Shown here: positions 24,667 through 33,874 of the stretch, piece by piece
Layout: each line of letters starts with the position of its first letter
Position numbering within the stretch: position 1 is the stretch's first letter
Source of the DNA: an uncultured Lachnospiraceae bacterium
GTDB lineage: Bacteria; Bacillota; Clostridia; Lachnospirales; Lachnospiraceae
Assembly: GCA_910578085.1 (NCBI GenBank)
Contig: CAJTPM010000005.1
Span: forward strand, 62,001-126,000
Direction of reading: 5' to 3'
DNA length: 64,000 nucleotides
Position numbers and translations under genes: made by a program
The notes under the pieces: model-generated
What the model was told of the DNA's origin: nothing
Database searches by the model: none
What the model saw: only the letters and a program-made list of their open reading frames with translations

Positions 24667-26259
24667 CTAACTCTCCACCCTAACCTCATTTAACTCCTCG
24701 ATCCGCTGCAACGAATTACTCCGGATATCAATGACAGGCCCGCCTTTCCCTTCAATATACTCTCTTGTAATGGTCACTTTTCCGATGTTATCATCCTTCG
24801 GAATCTCGTACATGATATCCAGCATAAACTCCTCGATCAGCGCCCGCAGTGCTCTGGCGCCGGTCTCCTTCTTTAATGCTTTCTCCGCAATGGCCTCCAG
24901 GGAACCCTCGTCAAACTCCAGCTTCACCTCATCCAGCTCGAGAAGCTTCTGATACTGCTTTAAGATGGCGTTCTTCGGCTCCTTCAATATTTTTACAAGC
25001 GCCTCCTTATTCAGCCCGTCCAGGGTAAACAGGATCGGCAGACGCCCGATAAACTCCGGAATCATGCCGTATTTACGCACATCCTCCACCGTCACCCTGC
25101 TGTGGATGTTTTTATCCTTGTCAAACCTGTCCTTTAACTCCGCCTGATACCCTATGCCGGTCTGTTTGCTCAGCCGCTGTTTGATGACCTCCTCCAGCCC
25201 CGGGAACGCGCCGCCGCAGATAAACAGAATATTCTTCGTATTGACTGTGGCCAGGGGCACCATGGCGTTCTTGCTGTTTGCCCCTACAGGCACCTCGATC
25301 TCCGAGCCTTCAAGCAGCTTTAAGAGTCCCTGCTGCACCGATTCCCCGCTGACATCCCGGGAGTTGGTATTTTTTTTCTTAGCGATCTTATCGATCTCGT
25401 CAATAAACACGATGCCGCTCTCCGCCTTCTCCACATCGTTGTCGGCCGCCGCAAGAAGCTTTGTCACAACGCTCTCGATATCGTCCCCGATATAGCCTGC
25501 TTCGGTCAGAGACGTGGCATCCGCAATAGCCAACGGCACGTCCAGGATCCTTGCCAGTGTCTTTACCAGATAAGTCTTGCCGCAGCCTGTGGGACCGATC
25601 ATCAGCATATTCGATTTTTCGATCTCAATATCGTCCATGGTTCCCGTGGCCACCCGTTTGTAGTGGTTGTAGACTGCCACAGACATGACTTTCTTGGCGT
25701 GTTCCTGTCCCACCACATACTCATCAAGCTGTGCCTTGATCTTATGTGGGGCCGGAATATCCCTGATGTCGATAATGGGTTTGGATGCCTCGCCCTCTTT
25801 TTTCTTTTTGATCTTCTGTCTGTTGGGGACACCGCTCATATTCTGCAGATCCGACAGATTGATGAAGCTGATATTCGGGAAACCCTGATTTACCACCCTT
25901 TTACCCTTATTCCGGTCCGGTTTTTCCGGCTGATCGGGAGTATCCTCCCCCTGGTTCGCCGCCGCACTCTCCGTATCCTCTTTCGCGGAATGCTCTCCAT
26001 CGCCTGACGGTTTCCCCGGACTGGCCATGTTGTTCATCATCCCGCTATAATCAAAGAACGGCGGCATCATCCCCTGAAAATTATACTGGCTCATGGAGTC
26101 CATGGTCTTATGCATACAATCGTCACAAACGCAGATATTGTTGGGCAGCTTAAACATTCTTCCCGCTTTGCTCTCCGGTCTGTGGCAGATAAAGCACACA
26201 TCCTCATAACCGCCCTGTCCGCCTTCGCTTCCGTTTTTATTGTTATCGTATTCTGACAT
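24667..26259 (-). CDS. ClpX-like AAA+ ATPase with divergent loops and long linker
   Basis: A 530-residue AAA+ protein of the ClpX family, about 110 residues longer than usual. A C4 zinc-binding domain (Cys22, Cys25, Cys45, Cys48) is followed by an unusual low-complexity linker (about 65-160, Met/Pro/Gly then Glu/Asp/Gln/Lys), then Walker A GPTGCGKT (222-229), pore loop GYIG (255-258), Walker B VFIDEID (284-290) and sensor-2 GARALR. The RKH substrate loop of ClpX is replaced by Ser-Lys-Asn (329-331). The ClpP-docking IGF tripeptide reads Ile-Gly-Tyr (369-371). It lies 45 nt behind an HtrA-type protease gene. It may be a ClpP-independent remodelling factor; housekeeping ClpX could still be this gene if the genome has no other. 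The family call is firm. Confidence 0.88.
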   Translation of the reverse strand: MSEYDNNKNGSEGGQGGYEDVCFICHRPESKAGRMFKLPNNICVCDDCMHKTMDSMSQYNFQGMMPPFFDYSGMMNNMASPGKPSGDGEHSAKEDTESAAANQGEDTPDQPEKPDRNKGKRVVNQGFPNISFINLSDLQNMSGVPNRQKIKKKKEGEASKPIIDIRDIPAPHKIKAQLDEYVVGQEHAKKVMSVAVYNHYKRVATGTMDDIEIEKSNMLMIGPTGCGKTYLVKTLARILDVPLAIADATSLTEAGYIGDDIESVVTKLLAAADNDVEKAESGIVFIDEIDKIAKKKNTNSRDVSGESVQQGLLKLLEGSEIEVPVGANSKNAMVPLATVNTKNILFICGGAFPGLEEVIKQRLSKQTGIGYQAELKDRFDKDKNIHSRVTVEDVRKYGMIPEFIGRLPILFTLDGLNKEALVKILKEPKNAILKQYQKLLELDEVKLEFDEGSLEAIAEKALKKETGARALRALIEEFMLDIMYEIPKDDNIGKVTITREYIEGKGGPVIDIRSNSLQRIEELNEVRVES

Positions 26260-26304
26260 TCTTTCCCTTTCTCAGATTATCGGCAATCCGTTTATCCGCC
26301 TTCT

Positions 26305-28092
26305 CTATTTTTTCCCAAGCTTTACGCTGACTGTCTCCGACCGGTACCCGCCGTCTTTATAGCGCATGATCTCCAGATCCACGATCTCACCTACCGGATA
26401 ATACCGCAGCATTTCTGACAGTTCCTCCATGGTCTCCACCGGCACCTCATTTAAAGCCACGATGACATCACCCTTTTTCAGACCTGCCTTATCGGCTGCG
26501 CCGTCCTCTTCCACATCTCTTACATAAACGCCCTTCGGGATATCATATTCTTCCGCCTGCTTCCCTTCCACATTGGAACAGCTGATCCCGAGATAACCGC
26601 TCTCACTCTCCCGCAGCCTCTCTCTGATCTCCCGCACTTTCAGCTTATCAAGCACCGGAATCGCATCCGTGATCGGAATCGCATAACACATTCCCTCCAC
26701 ATCCGCCGAGTTGATCGTCATCGTATTGATTCCCACGACCTCGCCGGAAGCATTTACCAGCACGCCGCCGGAACAGCCTGGATTCATAAAAGCCGTTGTC
26801 TGGATCATCACCCGGTCATCGGAACCAAACTGGTTCCCCATCTCGTCATAGCCGCCGCCCACCGGAGCGTTGGTGGCACTGACGATCCCCGTGGTCACGG
26901 ACTGCCCGAGAAGCAGCGCATTTCCAATGGATATCACCGCCTGTCCCGCCCGCAGCGTCGTGGAATCCCCCAACTTCGCCACGGCAATGGCTCCCTTCGT
27001 CTCCTCGGGAATATCCACCAGACGGACCGCGATCACCGCCACATCCAGATCCTTGTCGTGGCCCTTTACTCTGGCGTCCACCTCTGTCTTATCCACAAAA
27101 GACACCTTCAGATCTTCCGTGTCCGTCACCACATGGGCATTGGTGGCAATCAGAAGTTCCGTCTCATTTTCTCCGATAATAAAGCCTGATCCGCCGCCGT
27201 CATATTTTCCGTCGCCCCAGTAATAGTCATCATAACTGTACACAGCGTTGACGCTGACCACGGAAGGCATGATCCGCTCCACCAGATCTGACACATCTGA
27301 CAGCGCTCCTGCGGAAGGCTTCGCACTGTTTTCCCCGGCCTCCTCCGGCACATCAAGATCCACCGGATTGATCTGCGGGTTCTCAGGCTGAGCTAAAGCC
27401 TGTTCGGCGGCGGCAGCCTCTTTCTCCTCCGCCGTCCTTACACCGTAATAGATCCCGCCGACACAGAGAAATAACAGCGCACAGGCTCCTGCTGCCAGCA
27501 ATATTTTCTTCCCGGTGCTCATTTTTTTCTTTTCACCGTCTCCCCCGATATTACCGCCTGCTCCGTAATTTCCCGTTCCATAGCCGTAAGTGTTTCCCTG
27601 GCCATATTCATAGCCGCCCTGTCTTCCATAATTCACCCCATAATTCTGGTTGGGATAATTATTGTAACCGCCGACATTCGCCCTGTTATAATCATTTCCA
27701 TAATATTTCTGATTCTGCCAGTTATTATGATAGGGATTCTGATAACCATAATATCCCTGCCCGGATGGATTTCCTCCAGGCGCCCTGTTCTGCGGCCCTG
27801 TCTGCCCGCCCGCATTCGGCATCTGCTGCATCGGCGCCGTCCCGGGTACCTGGCCGTACTGATTCTGCACTGGCTGCGAGACTCCTCCGCCGGCATACGA
27901 ATTCTGCCCGGACTGTGATCCAGACATCTGACTGTACAGATTCTGTATCGGAGGCTGTTCGGGTGCCTGACCAGACTGCTCCTGCATCGGCTGCTGCCCG
28001 GACATCTGACCAGACTGCTCCTGTCCGGACTCTGCCCCTCTTTTCTCCTCTTCCTTCCCGTAATCTTTCATCCCTTCATCTTTCTTACCCAT
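26305..28092 (-). CDS. htrA: HtrA/DegP-type serine protease with long Gln/Gly/Asn/Tyr-rich cytoplasmic tail
   Basis: A 595-residue trypsin-like S1C protease with one PDZ domain. Residues 1-190 are disordered and rich in Gln, Gly, Pro, Asn and Tyr; a single membrane helix (about 196-217) follows, placing the catalytic part outside. His320 (ATNAHVV), Asp350 (DKDLDVAV) and Ser441 (NPGCSGG) form the triad; the usual GNSGG has Cys for Asn. The PDZ domain occupies about 500-590 (GYLGIS ... AGLKKGDVIVALN). HtrA proteases degrade or refold damaged surface proteins. It lies between glmS and the ClpX-like gene in one operon (43 and 45 nt gaps). AAAGAGG precedes the ATG. Confidence 0.9.
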   Translation of the reverse strand: MGKKDEGMKDYGKEEEKRGAESGQEQSGQMSGQQPMQEQSGQAPEQPPIQNLYSQMSGSQSGQNSYAGGGVSQPVQNQYGQVPGTAPMQQMPNAGGQTGPQNRAPGGNPSGQGYYGYQNPYHNNWQNQKYYGNDYNRANVGGYNNYPNQNYGVNYGRQGGYEYGQGNTYGYGTGNYGAGGNIGGDGEKKKMSTGKKILLAAGACALLFLCVGGIYYGVRTAEEKEAAAAEQALAQPENPQINPVDLDVPEEAGENSAKPSAGALSDVSDLVERIMPSVVSVNAVYSYDDYYWGDGKYDGGGSGFIIGENETELLIATNAHVVTDTEDLKVSFVDKTEVDARVKGHDKDLDVAVIAVRLVDIPEETKGAIAVAKLGDSTTLRAGQAVISIGNALLLGQSVTTGIVSATNAPVGGGYDEMGNQFGSDDRVMIQTTAFMNPGCSGGVLVNASGEVVGINTMTINSADVEGMCYAIPITDAIPVLDKLKVREIRERLRESESGYLGISCSNVEGKQAEEYDIPKGVYVRDVEEDGAADKAGLKKGDVIVALNEVPVETMEELSEMLRYYPVGEIVDLEIMRYKDGGYRSETVSVKLGKK

Positions 28093-28135
28093 CTTTTTCC
28101 TCTTTCATTCTTCACTGCTTTTTCCGCAATCTTTT

Positions 28136-29962
28136 TCACTCCACCGTCACCGATTTTGCAAGGTTACGCGGCTTATCCACATCACATCCGCGCCCCACCG
28201 CCACATAATACCCAAACAGCTGCAACGGTATGATCGCCAGGGAATTGGCAAACACCGGAGCCGTCTCCGGAATATAAACCACATAGTCCGCCGCCTTCTC
28301 GATCTCCCTGTTGTCCTCACCGGTAACTGCCATGACAAAAGCTCCTCTGGCCCTGACCTCTACGATATTGCTGATCATCTTCTGGTACAGTTCCGGCTGT
28401 GTGGACACCGCCGTCACAAGCGTCCCCTCCTCGATCAATGAGATCGTCCCATGCTTCAATTCCCCGGCCGCATAGGCCTCCGAATGAATGTAGGATATCT
28501 CTTTGAGTTTCAGTGAACCTTCCAGCGAGATCGCATAGTCGATTCCTCTGCCGATAAAGAAAATGTCTCTGGCCGCCAGGTACCGGTTGGCAAACTTCTG
28601 TATCTGTTCTTTTGTATTGAGTAACCGCTCCACCTGATGGGGCAGTCTTTCCAGGGCGTCCAACAGTTCCGCAAACTTTTCTTCCCCCACAGTCCCCTTC
28701 ACTTTCGCAAACTTCATTGCCAGAAGGTACAGGGCTGTGAGCTGGGCAGAGTAGGCCTTTGTGGTGGCCACCGCAATTTCCGGTCCCGCCCAGGTATACA
28801 TCACATTATCCGCCTCTCTGGCGATGGAACTGCCCACCACGTTCACGATCCCGAGAATCGGGAACCCACGTTTTTTCGCTTCCCGCAGCGCCGCCAACGT
28901 ATCCGCCGTCTCCCCGGACTGGCTGATCACAATGACCATGGAACCCTCCTCAAGGATCGGATCCCGATAGCGAAATTCTGAGGCAAGATCGACTTCCACT
29001 GATATTCTGGCTAACTTCTCGATCACATACTTAGCTGTCATCCCCGCATGATAAGCGGAACCGCAGGCCACAATATGCACTCTCCTCACTGCCGCCAGCT
29101 CCGCATCGCTCATATTCAGTTCTTCTATCTTAATATCACCCTTCTGGATTCTCGGACTGATGGTATCTGTAATAGTTTTCGGCTGTTCATACATTTCCTT
29201 TAACATGAAATGTTCATATCCTGCCTTTTCAGCGGCATTCGCATCCCAATCGATCAGCACGGATTCCTTCCGGATCTCCTCCTCATCGATATTATAAAAA
29301 TGCATATGGCTGGCATGGAGTTTTACGATCTCCTGATTATCCACATAGGTAACTTTTCTTGTATATTTTAAGATGGCCGGCACATCGGATGCGATAAAGC
29401 ATCCCGCCTCATTCTGGCCAACGATCAGCGGCGAATCCTTTCTCGCAGCAAACAGTGTATCCGGATGTTCCGCAAAAAGAATCCCCAGTGCATAGGAACC
29501 TTCCACACGCCTGAGCATCCGAAAGATCGCTTCCATGGGATTGCCCTTATAGTAATAGTCAAGCAGATGGGCAAGCACTTCCGTGTCAGTCTCCGAAATA
29601 AACACATAGCCCTTCTTTTCCAGATATTTTTTCAGTTCCAAATAATTTTCGATAATACCATTGTGAACCACCGAGATCGTCTCTTTTTCATTAAAATGAG
29701 GATGAGCATTCTCATTGCTTGGAACACCATGGGTAGCCCATCTCGTATGACCGATCCCGCAAAAGCCCGGCATATCCTGCCCGCCTCTTGTGAGGTTTTC
29801 CAGCACTTTTAATCTGCCGATAGATTTTTTACAGTTGATGTTTTCCCCGTCAAACACCGCGATGCCCGCAGAGTCATAGCCTCTATACTCCAGTCTGGAA
29901 AGCCCCTCCAGGATAACTGGGGCCGCCTGTTTTTCTCCTATATATCCAACTATGCCGCACAT
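28136..29962 (-). CDS. glmS: Glutamine--fructose-6-phosphate aminotransferase
   Basis: A 608-residue enzyme making glucosamine-6-phosphate from fructose-6-phosphate and glutamine, the first step to UDP-GlcNAc, hence peptidoglycan and wall glycans. Cys2 (MCGIVGYIG) is the glutaminase nucleophile; YRGYDSAG, HTRWATHG and the acetyl-type His motifs follow. Two SIS sugar-isomerase domains occupy about 285-600 (SQSGETADTLAAL, GRGIDYAISLEGSLKLKE), ending in KSVTVE as in the family. Full length and intact. Only 32 nt separate it from the upstream glycosyltransferase, leaving no room for a glmS ribozyme in its usual place, so control must lie elsewhere. Confidence 0.97.
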   Translation of the reverse strand: MCGIVGYIGEKQAAPVILEGLSRLEYRGYDSAGIAVFDGENINCKKSIGRLKVLENLTRGGQDMPGFCGIGHTRWATHGVPSNENAHPHFNEKETISVVHNGIIENYLELKKYLEKKGYVFISETDTEVLAHLLDYYYKGNPMEAIFRMLRRVEGSYALGILFAEHPDTLFAARKDSPLIVGQNEAGCFIASDVPAILKYTRKVTYVDNQEIVKLHASHMHFYNIDEEEIRKESVLIDWDANAAEKAGYEHFMLKEMYEQPKTITDTISPRIQKGDIKIEELNMSDAELAAVRRVHIVACGSAYHAGMTAKYVIEKLARISVEVDLASEFRYRDPILEEGSMVIVISQSGETADTLAALREAKKRGFPILGIVNVVGSSIAREADNVMYTWAGPEIAVATTKAYSAQLTALYLLAMKFAKVKGTVGEEKFAELLDALERLPHQVERLLNTKEQIQKFANRYLAARDIFFIGRGIDYAISLEGSLKLKEISYIHSEAYAAGELKHGTISLIEEGTLVTAVSTQPELYQKMISNIVEVRARGAFVMAVTGEDNREIEKAADYVVYIPETAPVFANSLAIIPLQLFGYYVAVGRGCDVDKPRNLAKSVTVE

Positions 29963-29994
29963 AATTTACTCCTTTCCATCTCCATCGTCAGCCC

Positions 29995-30942
29995 TTACCA
30001 CTTTTCTGTCGTCATCCCACTCCAATACTCTCTGTTCATAGTATATTTCATAATCCTTCTGAAAGATAGTCTTTTATAATTTTTTCCCAATTTATACCCA
30101 AAGAATTTATAAATACTTGTAACACACATCGGCAGGATCTCTCTGCTTTTGCCGTTTTCCCGCAGATATACCGCTGTCCGCTTCACAAGCTTTATGCCCT
30201 CCGACTCCGAAGGCACACCTCTAAAAATTTCCGGATGTTCCGCCTGGGACACACCCAGGTCAAAATTCCTGCGAAACTGCACCTTATTTGTGTACTGATG
30301 GGAATGGATCACCTTTGCCTGTGCCGTGTAGGCGATCCGGTATCCCGCCTGAATGCAGCCGGCCGCATAGATCATATCCTCATTAAAAATCGCTCTTTTG
30401 GGAAAGCCACCCTGCCTTTCATAGATATCTCTCCTGTAAGCGGCACAGACATTAGAACAGAAATAGGTTTTGATCCCAAGCTCCGGAATATCTGCCGCAG
30501 ACTTAATCCGGCTTTCCGGCGGATAATTGAACTGTCTTGTAAATCGCTCCACCGCTCCTGCATCATCGCCCGGAAGCTGTCTCGCATAAGAGGCCGCCAT
30601 ATTCTTCTGAGAAAGCGGCGCCGTCAGCCTCTCCAGCAGAAATTCGTCCGCCGGCATGGCATCCTGGGTCATCATGACAAAAATCCCAGCCTTGGACTTC
30701 TTAACCGCCTCCCTCCTTGTCTTCCCATGGTCGAATTCTCTTTTGGAAATATGCCACAGCCTGATATTTTCATACCGTTTCCGGTGAGGATGATCATACT
30801 CAAAAGCTTTCCAGTATTTTTCCTCCGTATTTACCAACAGTATTCTGTGTACCGGCACACTCTGATGTTCCAGCCTCTCGATCAGTTCCACAAGCTCTTT
30901 CCCCGGTCTGTAAACCGGAATAATGACATCTATTTCCTGCAT
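29995..30942 (-). CDS. GT2 glycosyltransferase (rhamnosyltransferase-like)
   Basis: A 315-residue GT2 enzyme. The N-terminal nucleotide-binding strand reads IDVIIPVYRPGKELVELIE, TQDA near residue 93 is in the place of the DxD-type metal motif, and NEDMIYAAG near 187 is the catalytic-base region. The length and the FDHGKTRREAV segment recall RfbF/RgpA-type rhamnosyltransferases. It begins its own operon from a promoter just left of the polysaccharide-locus terminator and precedes glmS. It probably acts on the same wall polymer as the large locus but is separately controlled. Confidence 0.82.
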   Translation of the reverse strand: MQEIDVIIPVYRPGKELVELIERLEHQSVPVHRILLVNTEEKYWKAFEYDHPHRKRYENIRLWHISKREFDHGKTRREAVKKSKAGIFVMMTQDAMPADEFLLERLTAPLSQKNMAASYARQLPGDDAGAVERFTRQFNYPPESRIKSAADIPELGIKTYFCSNVCAAYRRDIYERQGGFPKRAIFNEDMIYAAGCIQAGYRIAYTAQAKVIHSHQYTNKVQFRRNFDLGVSQAEHPEIFRGVPSESEGIKLVKRTAVYLRENGKSREILPMCVTSIYKFFGYKLGKNYKRLSFRRIMKYTMNREYWSGMTTEKW

Positions 30943-30972
30943 ATTCTCTCTCCCGTCTCACTTCACTTTTCC

Positions 30973-31001
30973 AGCATACCACATTTCACCCGTTTTTCCA
31001 A
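30973..31001 (-). promoter_or_regulatory. Promoter of the GT-glmS-htrA-clpX-like operon
   Basis: On the minus strand TTGGAA (31001-30996), 17 nt, TATGCT (30978-30973), 30 nt before the glycosyltransferase ATG and 24 nt after the terminator of the polysaccharide locus. Confidence 0.55.
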
Positions 31002-31024
31002 CCAAACACCTTTTCTCTCTCAAA

Positions 31025-31052
31025 AAAAGTCAGGCAAAAATGCCTGACTTTT
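31025..31052 (-). terminator. Terminator ending the polysaccharide locus
   Basis: AAAAGTCAGGCA (31025-31036) and TGCCTGACTTTT (31041-31052) form a perfect 12-bp stem with a 4-nt loop. On the minus strand the stem runs into seven T residues. It begins 24 nt after the LCP stop codon. Confidence 0.88.
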
Positions 31053-31075
31053 CACACCTTTGTCAACAGGTCTCA

Positions 31076-32287
31076 TCATTCTACCGATTTCGGTTTATAT
31101 TTATTGGTTACCTCCGTAATATGGTTACTGTAACCCTGCACCTCACTGCTGGGCACATATCCACTCTCATCAAACAGAAATTCGTGCAGCCAGCTCACAT
31201 TTGACGCCAGATCTTTCGGCACGATACAATCCCCCGGAGAACCTATATTACCGGTCCATCTCATATCCGCCTGCGGGAAACCATCGTCCGCAACCACTCT
31301 GTATTCAGCCGCCTCTCCTAACAGCTCCGTGATCTCCGTCAGCCCAAAGGAGGTATACACTTCCTCAAACACATTGTTAGCAATATCCACAAGCTGTGTC
31401 ACCGAAGCTCCCTTCGATTTATCCATAATTGCCTTCAGTACATTTCTCTGACGCTCGGCACGCCGGAAGTCATCACCCTTTGTATAACGGATCCGGCAGT
31501 ATCCCGTGGCCTGCATTCCGTCAAGCACCTGCAGTCCCGCGTTGTTCACAGGCGTATAATCCCGTTTCAGATTCTCCGCAATACAATACTGATAGTTGTT
31601 CAGATGGCTGATCTCCTCCTTTGTGATATCCATCTGCACACCGCCCAGAGAATCGATCACATCGATCAGGCCGGCAAAACCTATCGTCACAAACTCCTTG
31701 ATATCCAGATCCAGATTCGCATTCAGCATGCTGATCGCCTGCTTCGGGCCGCCGCCTGCGTAGGCCGCGTTACACTTATTGTATTTATCATTTCCCAGGT
31801 TCATAAAGGTATCTCTGTATACCGAAACCAGCTTGACTTCCTTCGTATCCTGGTTGATGGAAGCGATGATGATCGAATCGCTTCTGGTATTCTTTGTCAG
31901 CGCCCCCACCGTGGAGTCCACACCGAACAGTGCAACATTCCGGTATCCTTTCATGATCTCCAGCTGTTCTTCACTGACACTCTCGTTGACGACGATCTCC
32001 TCCTCCGGAATCTCCAGATATCCAACTTTCTCCGTCCTGGTTACTCCCCACAGCACAAGCAGCATAACCGCAAGCAGCAAAACTTCCCCGACAAAAAGCA
32101 GAATACGTTTTCTCTTTTTCTTAGCCCTGGCTTTTGCCGACATTTTCTTTTTGGAACCGCCTTTCGAAGAAGATTTCTTCCCCGAACCGTTCCTTTTTCC
32201 ACCGGAAGAAGATTTCTTCGTTGGTTTCTCATACTCATAGCCATAATCATATTCAAAATCGTCTTCGTCCTGATATCTTGGTGCCAT
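31076..32287 (-). CDS. LytR-CpsA-Psr (LCP) family wall-polymer ligase
   Basis: About 403 residues. A disordered N-terminal tail first acidic and Tyr-rich (DEDDFEYDYGYEYE) then Lys/Ser/Gly-rich leads to one membrane helix (ILLFVGEVLLLAVMLLVLWG) and an external LCP domain with NVALFGVDS, TRSDSIIIASIN, KLVSVYRDTFM and RIRYTKGDDFRRAERQR, the Asp and Arg residues that bind the polyprenyl pyrophosphate. LCP enzymes transfer undecaprenyl-linked polysaccharides or teichoic acids to peptidoglycan. As the last gene of the locus it indicates that the polymer is wall-attached. The start MAPRYQ follows AAGGAT/AAAGGA; an ATG 7 codons earlier is possible. Confidence 0.92.
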   Translation of the reverse strand: MAPRYQDEDDFEYDYGYEYEKPTKKSSSGGKRNGSGKKSSSKGGSKKKMSAKARAKKKRKRILLFVGEVLLLAVMLLVLWGVTRTEKVGYLEIPEEEIVVNESVSEEQLEIMKGYRNVALFGVDSTVGALTKNTRSDSIIIASINQDTKEVKLVSVYRDTFMNLGNDKYNKCNAAYAGGGPKQAISMLNANLDLDIKEFVTIGFAGLIDVIDSLGGVQMDITKEEISHLNNYQYCIAENLKRDYTPVNNAGLQVLDGMQATGYCRIRYTKGDDFRRAERQRNVLKAIMDKSKGASVTQLVDIANNVFEEVYTSFGLTEITELLGEAAEYRVVADDGFPQADMRWTGNIGSPGDCIVPKDLASNVSWLHEFLFDESGYVPSSEVQGYSNHITEVTNKYKPKSVE

Positions 32288-32322
32288 CGTTCCTTTATCC
32301 TTTCGCATTTTACTGTTCTCTG

Positions 32323-33732
32323 TTAATACGCATTTTTATTGATAAAACCCTTGAATATCGTCAGGAACAGAATCCTGATATCAAATCCCAGCGTCCAGTT
32401 TTCAATATAATACAGATCGTAATCGATTCGCTTTCTGATCGAAGTGTCTCCTCTGTAGCCATTCACCTGCGCCCACCCGGTGAGCCCCGGACGCACCTGA
32501 TGTTTGATCATATACCTTGGAATTTTTTCCCTGAATTCTTCCACATACTTTGTCTGTTCCGGCCTTGGCCCTACAAGGCTCATATCGCCTTTCAGAATAT
32601 TGACAAGCTGAGGCAGTTCATCCAGACTGGTCCGCCTGATAAATTTTCCGACCTTTGTCACTCTCGGATCATTTTCCACAGTCCAGTCCGCCTGCTTTGC
32701 ATGCTCACTCTGCTGGCGCATGGAGCGAAATTTATACATACGGAAGGGTTTATTATGTCTGCCAATCCGTTCCTGTGCAAAAATGACCGGCCCTTCGCTT
32801 GTAGTCTTCACCAGGATTGCAATGAGCAAAAGTAAAGGCGAAGAAATGATCAGGCCCACAGACGCCCCCACAATATCCATTGCCCTCTTAAAAGCCCTGT
32901 TGCTCATCCTTGTGAGCGGCACATTTCTGATATTGATCACCGGCAGTCCCATCAGATCTTCCGTGTAGGGCCTGCTCGGTATAATACTGTTATAATCCGG
33001 AATAAATTTTGTGTGTACGCCTGATTTTTCACACTGCGCCACAATATCCTCTAATCTGCCGTACTGGGAAAGGGGCAGCGTGATCGCAATTTCATCCAGC
33101 TTGTTCTCCGGCAGTATAATCTCCAGATTATCGATCCTGCCTACTACTTTTATCCCTTTGTACAGCGTTCCCCGCTCGGTCACATCATCCAGAATGGCGT
33201 GAATCACATAGCCCCACTGCGGATTTGCCCTGATCCTGTCAATATACTGCTCCGCCGCCTTTGAGTACCCCACAAGCAGCACATGTTTCATATTGTAGCC
33301 CTTGCGGCGGGCTGCCATCAGTATTTCCCGCAGACTGAGCCGGAAGATCGCCGTCAGCGTTATATTCAGGCACACAAACATGGCGATCATGGAACGTGAG
33401 AAATGCTGCTGCCAAATAACAAAGAGTACGGAAGTCATACCGATGGCACCAAACACATTCGCTTCTGTAATACGAAGCAGTTCCCCGCCTGGGCCTGAAC
33501 CTCTTTTTGCCGTATAAAGCCTGCAAAACCTGTAAATGATCAGATACGCCACCACAATATACGGGATAGCGCTGAAATAGGTTTCCCTTGGCAAATAAAA
33601 ATCACCCGGCTTTACATTCCCTACCGGTGTCTCAAACTTGAGCCACCACGCCAGGATATACGAACCTGTGATAATAACAGCATCAATGACTACATGTAAT
33701 CCATTCAGGTATTTCTGATTATTCTTTATCAT
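32323..33732 (-). CDS. Polyprenyl-phosphate glycosyl-1-phosphate transferase (priming enzyme)
   Basis: A 469-residue WbaP/CpsE-type priming transferase. Four or five N-terminal membrane helices (residues about 12-125) are followed by a nucleotide-binding-like region (about 140-270) and the bacterial sugar-transferase domain after a further helix (GASVGLIISSPLLLLIAILV). Conserved motifs are GPVIFAQERIGRHNKPFRMYKFRSM, RRTSLDELPQLVNILKGDMSLVGPRP and the end QVRPGLTGWAQVNGYRG. It moves a hexose-1-phosphate from UDP-sugar to undecaprenyl phosphate, starting the polymer. It is 14 nt from the LCP gene. A TATAAT lies about 65 nt upstream on the minus strand but lacks a good -35. Confidence 0.92.
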   Translation of the reverse strand: MIKNNQKYLNGLHVVIDAVIITGSYILAWWLKFETPVGNVKPGDFYLPRETYFSAIPYIVVAYLIIYRFCRLYTAKRGSGPGGELLRITEANVFGAIGMTSVLFVIWQQHFSRSMIAMFVCLNITLTAIFRLSLREILMAARRKGYNMKHVLLVGYSKAAEQYIDRIRANPQWGYVIHAILDDVTERGTLYKGIKVVGRIDNLEIILPENKLDEIAITLPLSQYGRLEDIVAQCEKSGVHTKFIPDYNSIIPSRPYTEDLMGLPVINIRNVPLTRMSNRAFKRAMDIVGASVGLIISSPLLLLIAILVKTTSEGPVIFAQERIGRHNKPFRMYKFRSMRQQSEHAKQADWTVENDPRVTKVGKFIRRTSLDELPQLVNILKGDMSLVGPRPEQTKYVEEFREKIPRYMIKHQVRPGLTGWAQVNGYRGDTSIRKRIDYDLYYIENWTLGFDIRILFLTIFKGFINKNAY

Positions 33733-33874
33733 AGTACACCTATATCTGCCAATATGTTCCAGTTATTACGACATATCTATTATATTTTACAATAATGTTA
33801 CAGAAATTACAACATTTTTCTGTGATCTGATCTCTCAGCCGGATAGCCGTACAGCCTTTCAGCTTCACTGTGCC

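Noticed and set aside
28137..29994. glmS ribozyme or leader upstream of glmS
   Set aside because: Only 32 nt separate the preceding gene from the glmS ATG, and no ribozyme core is visible.
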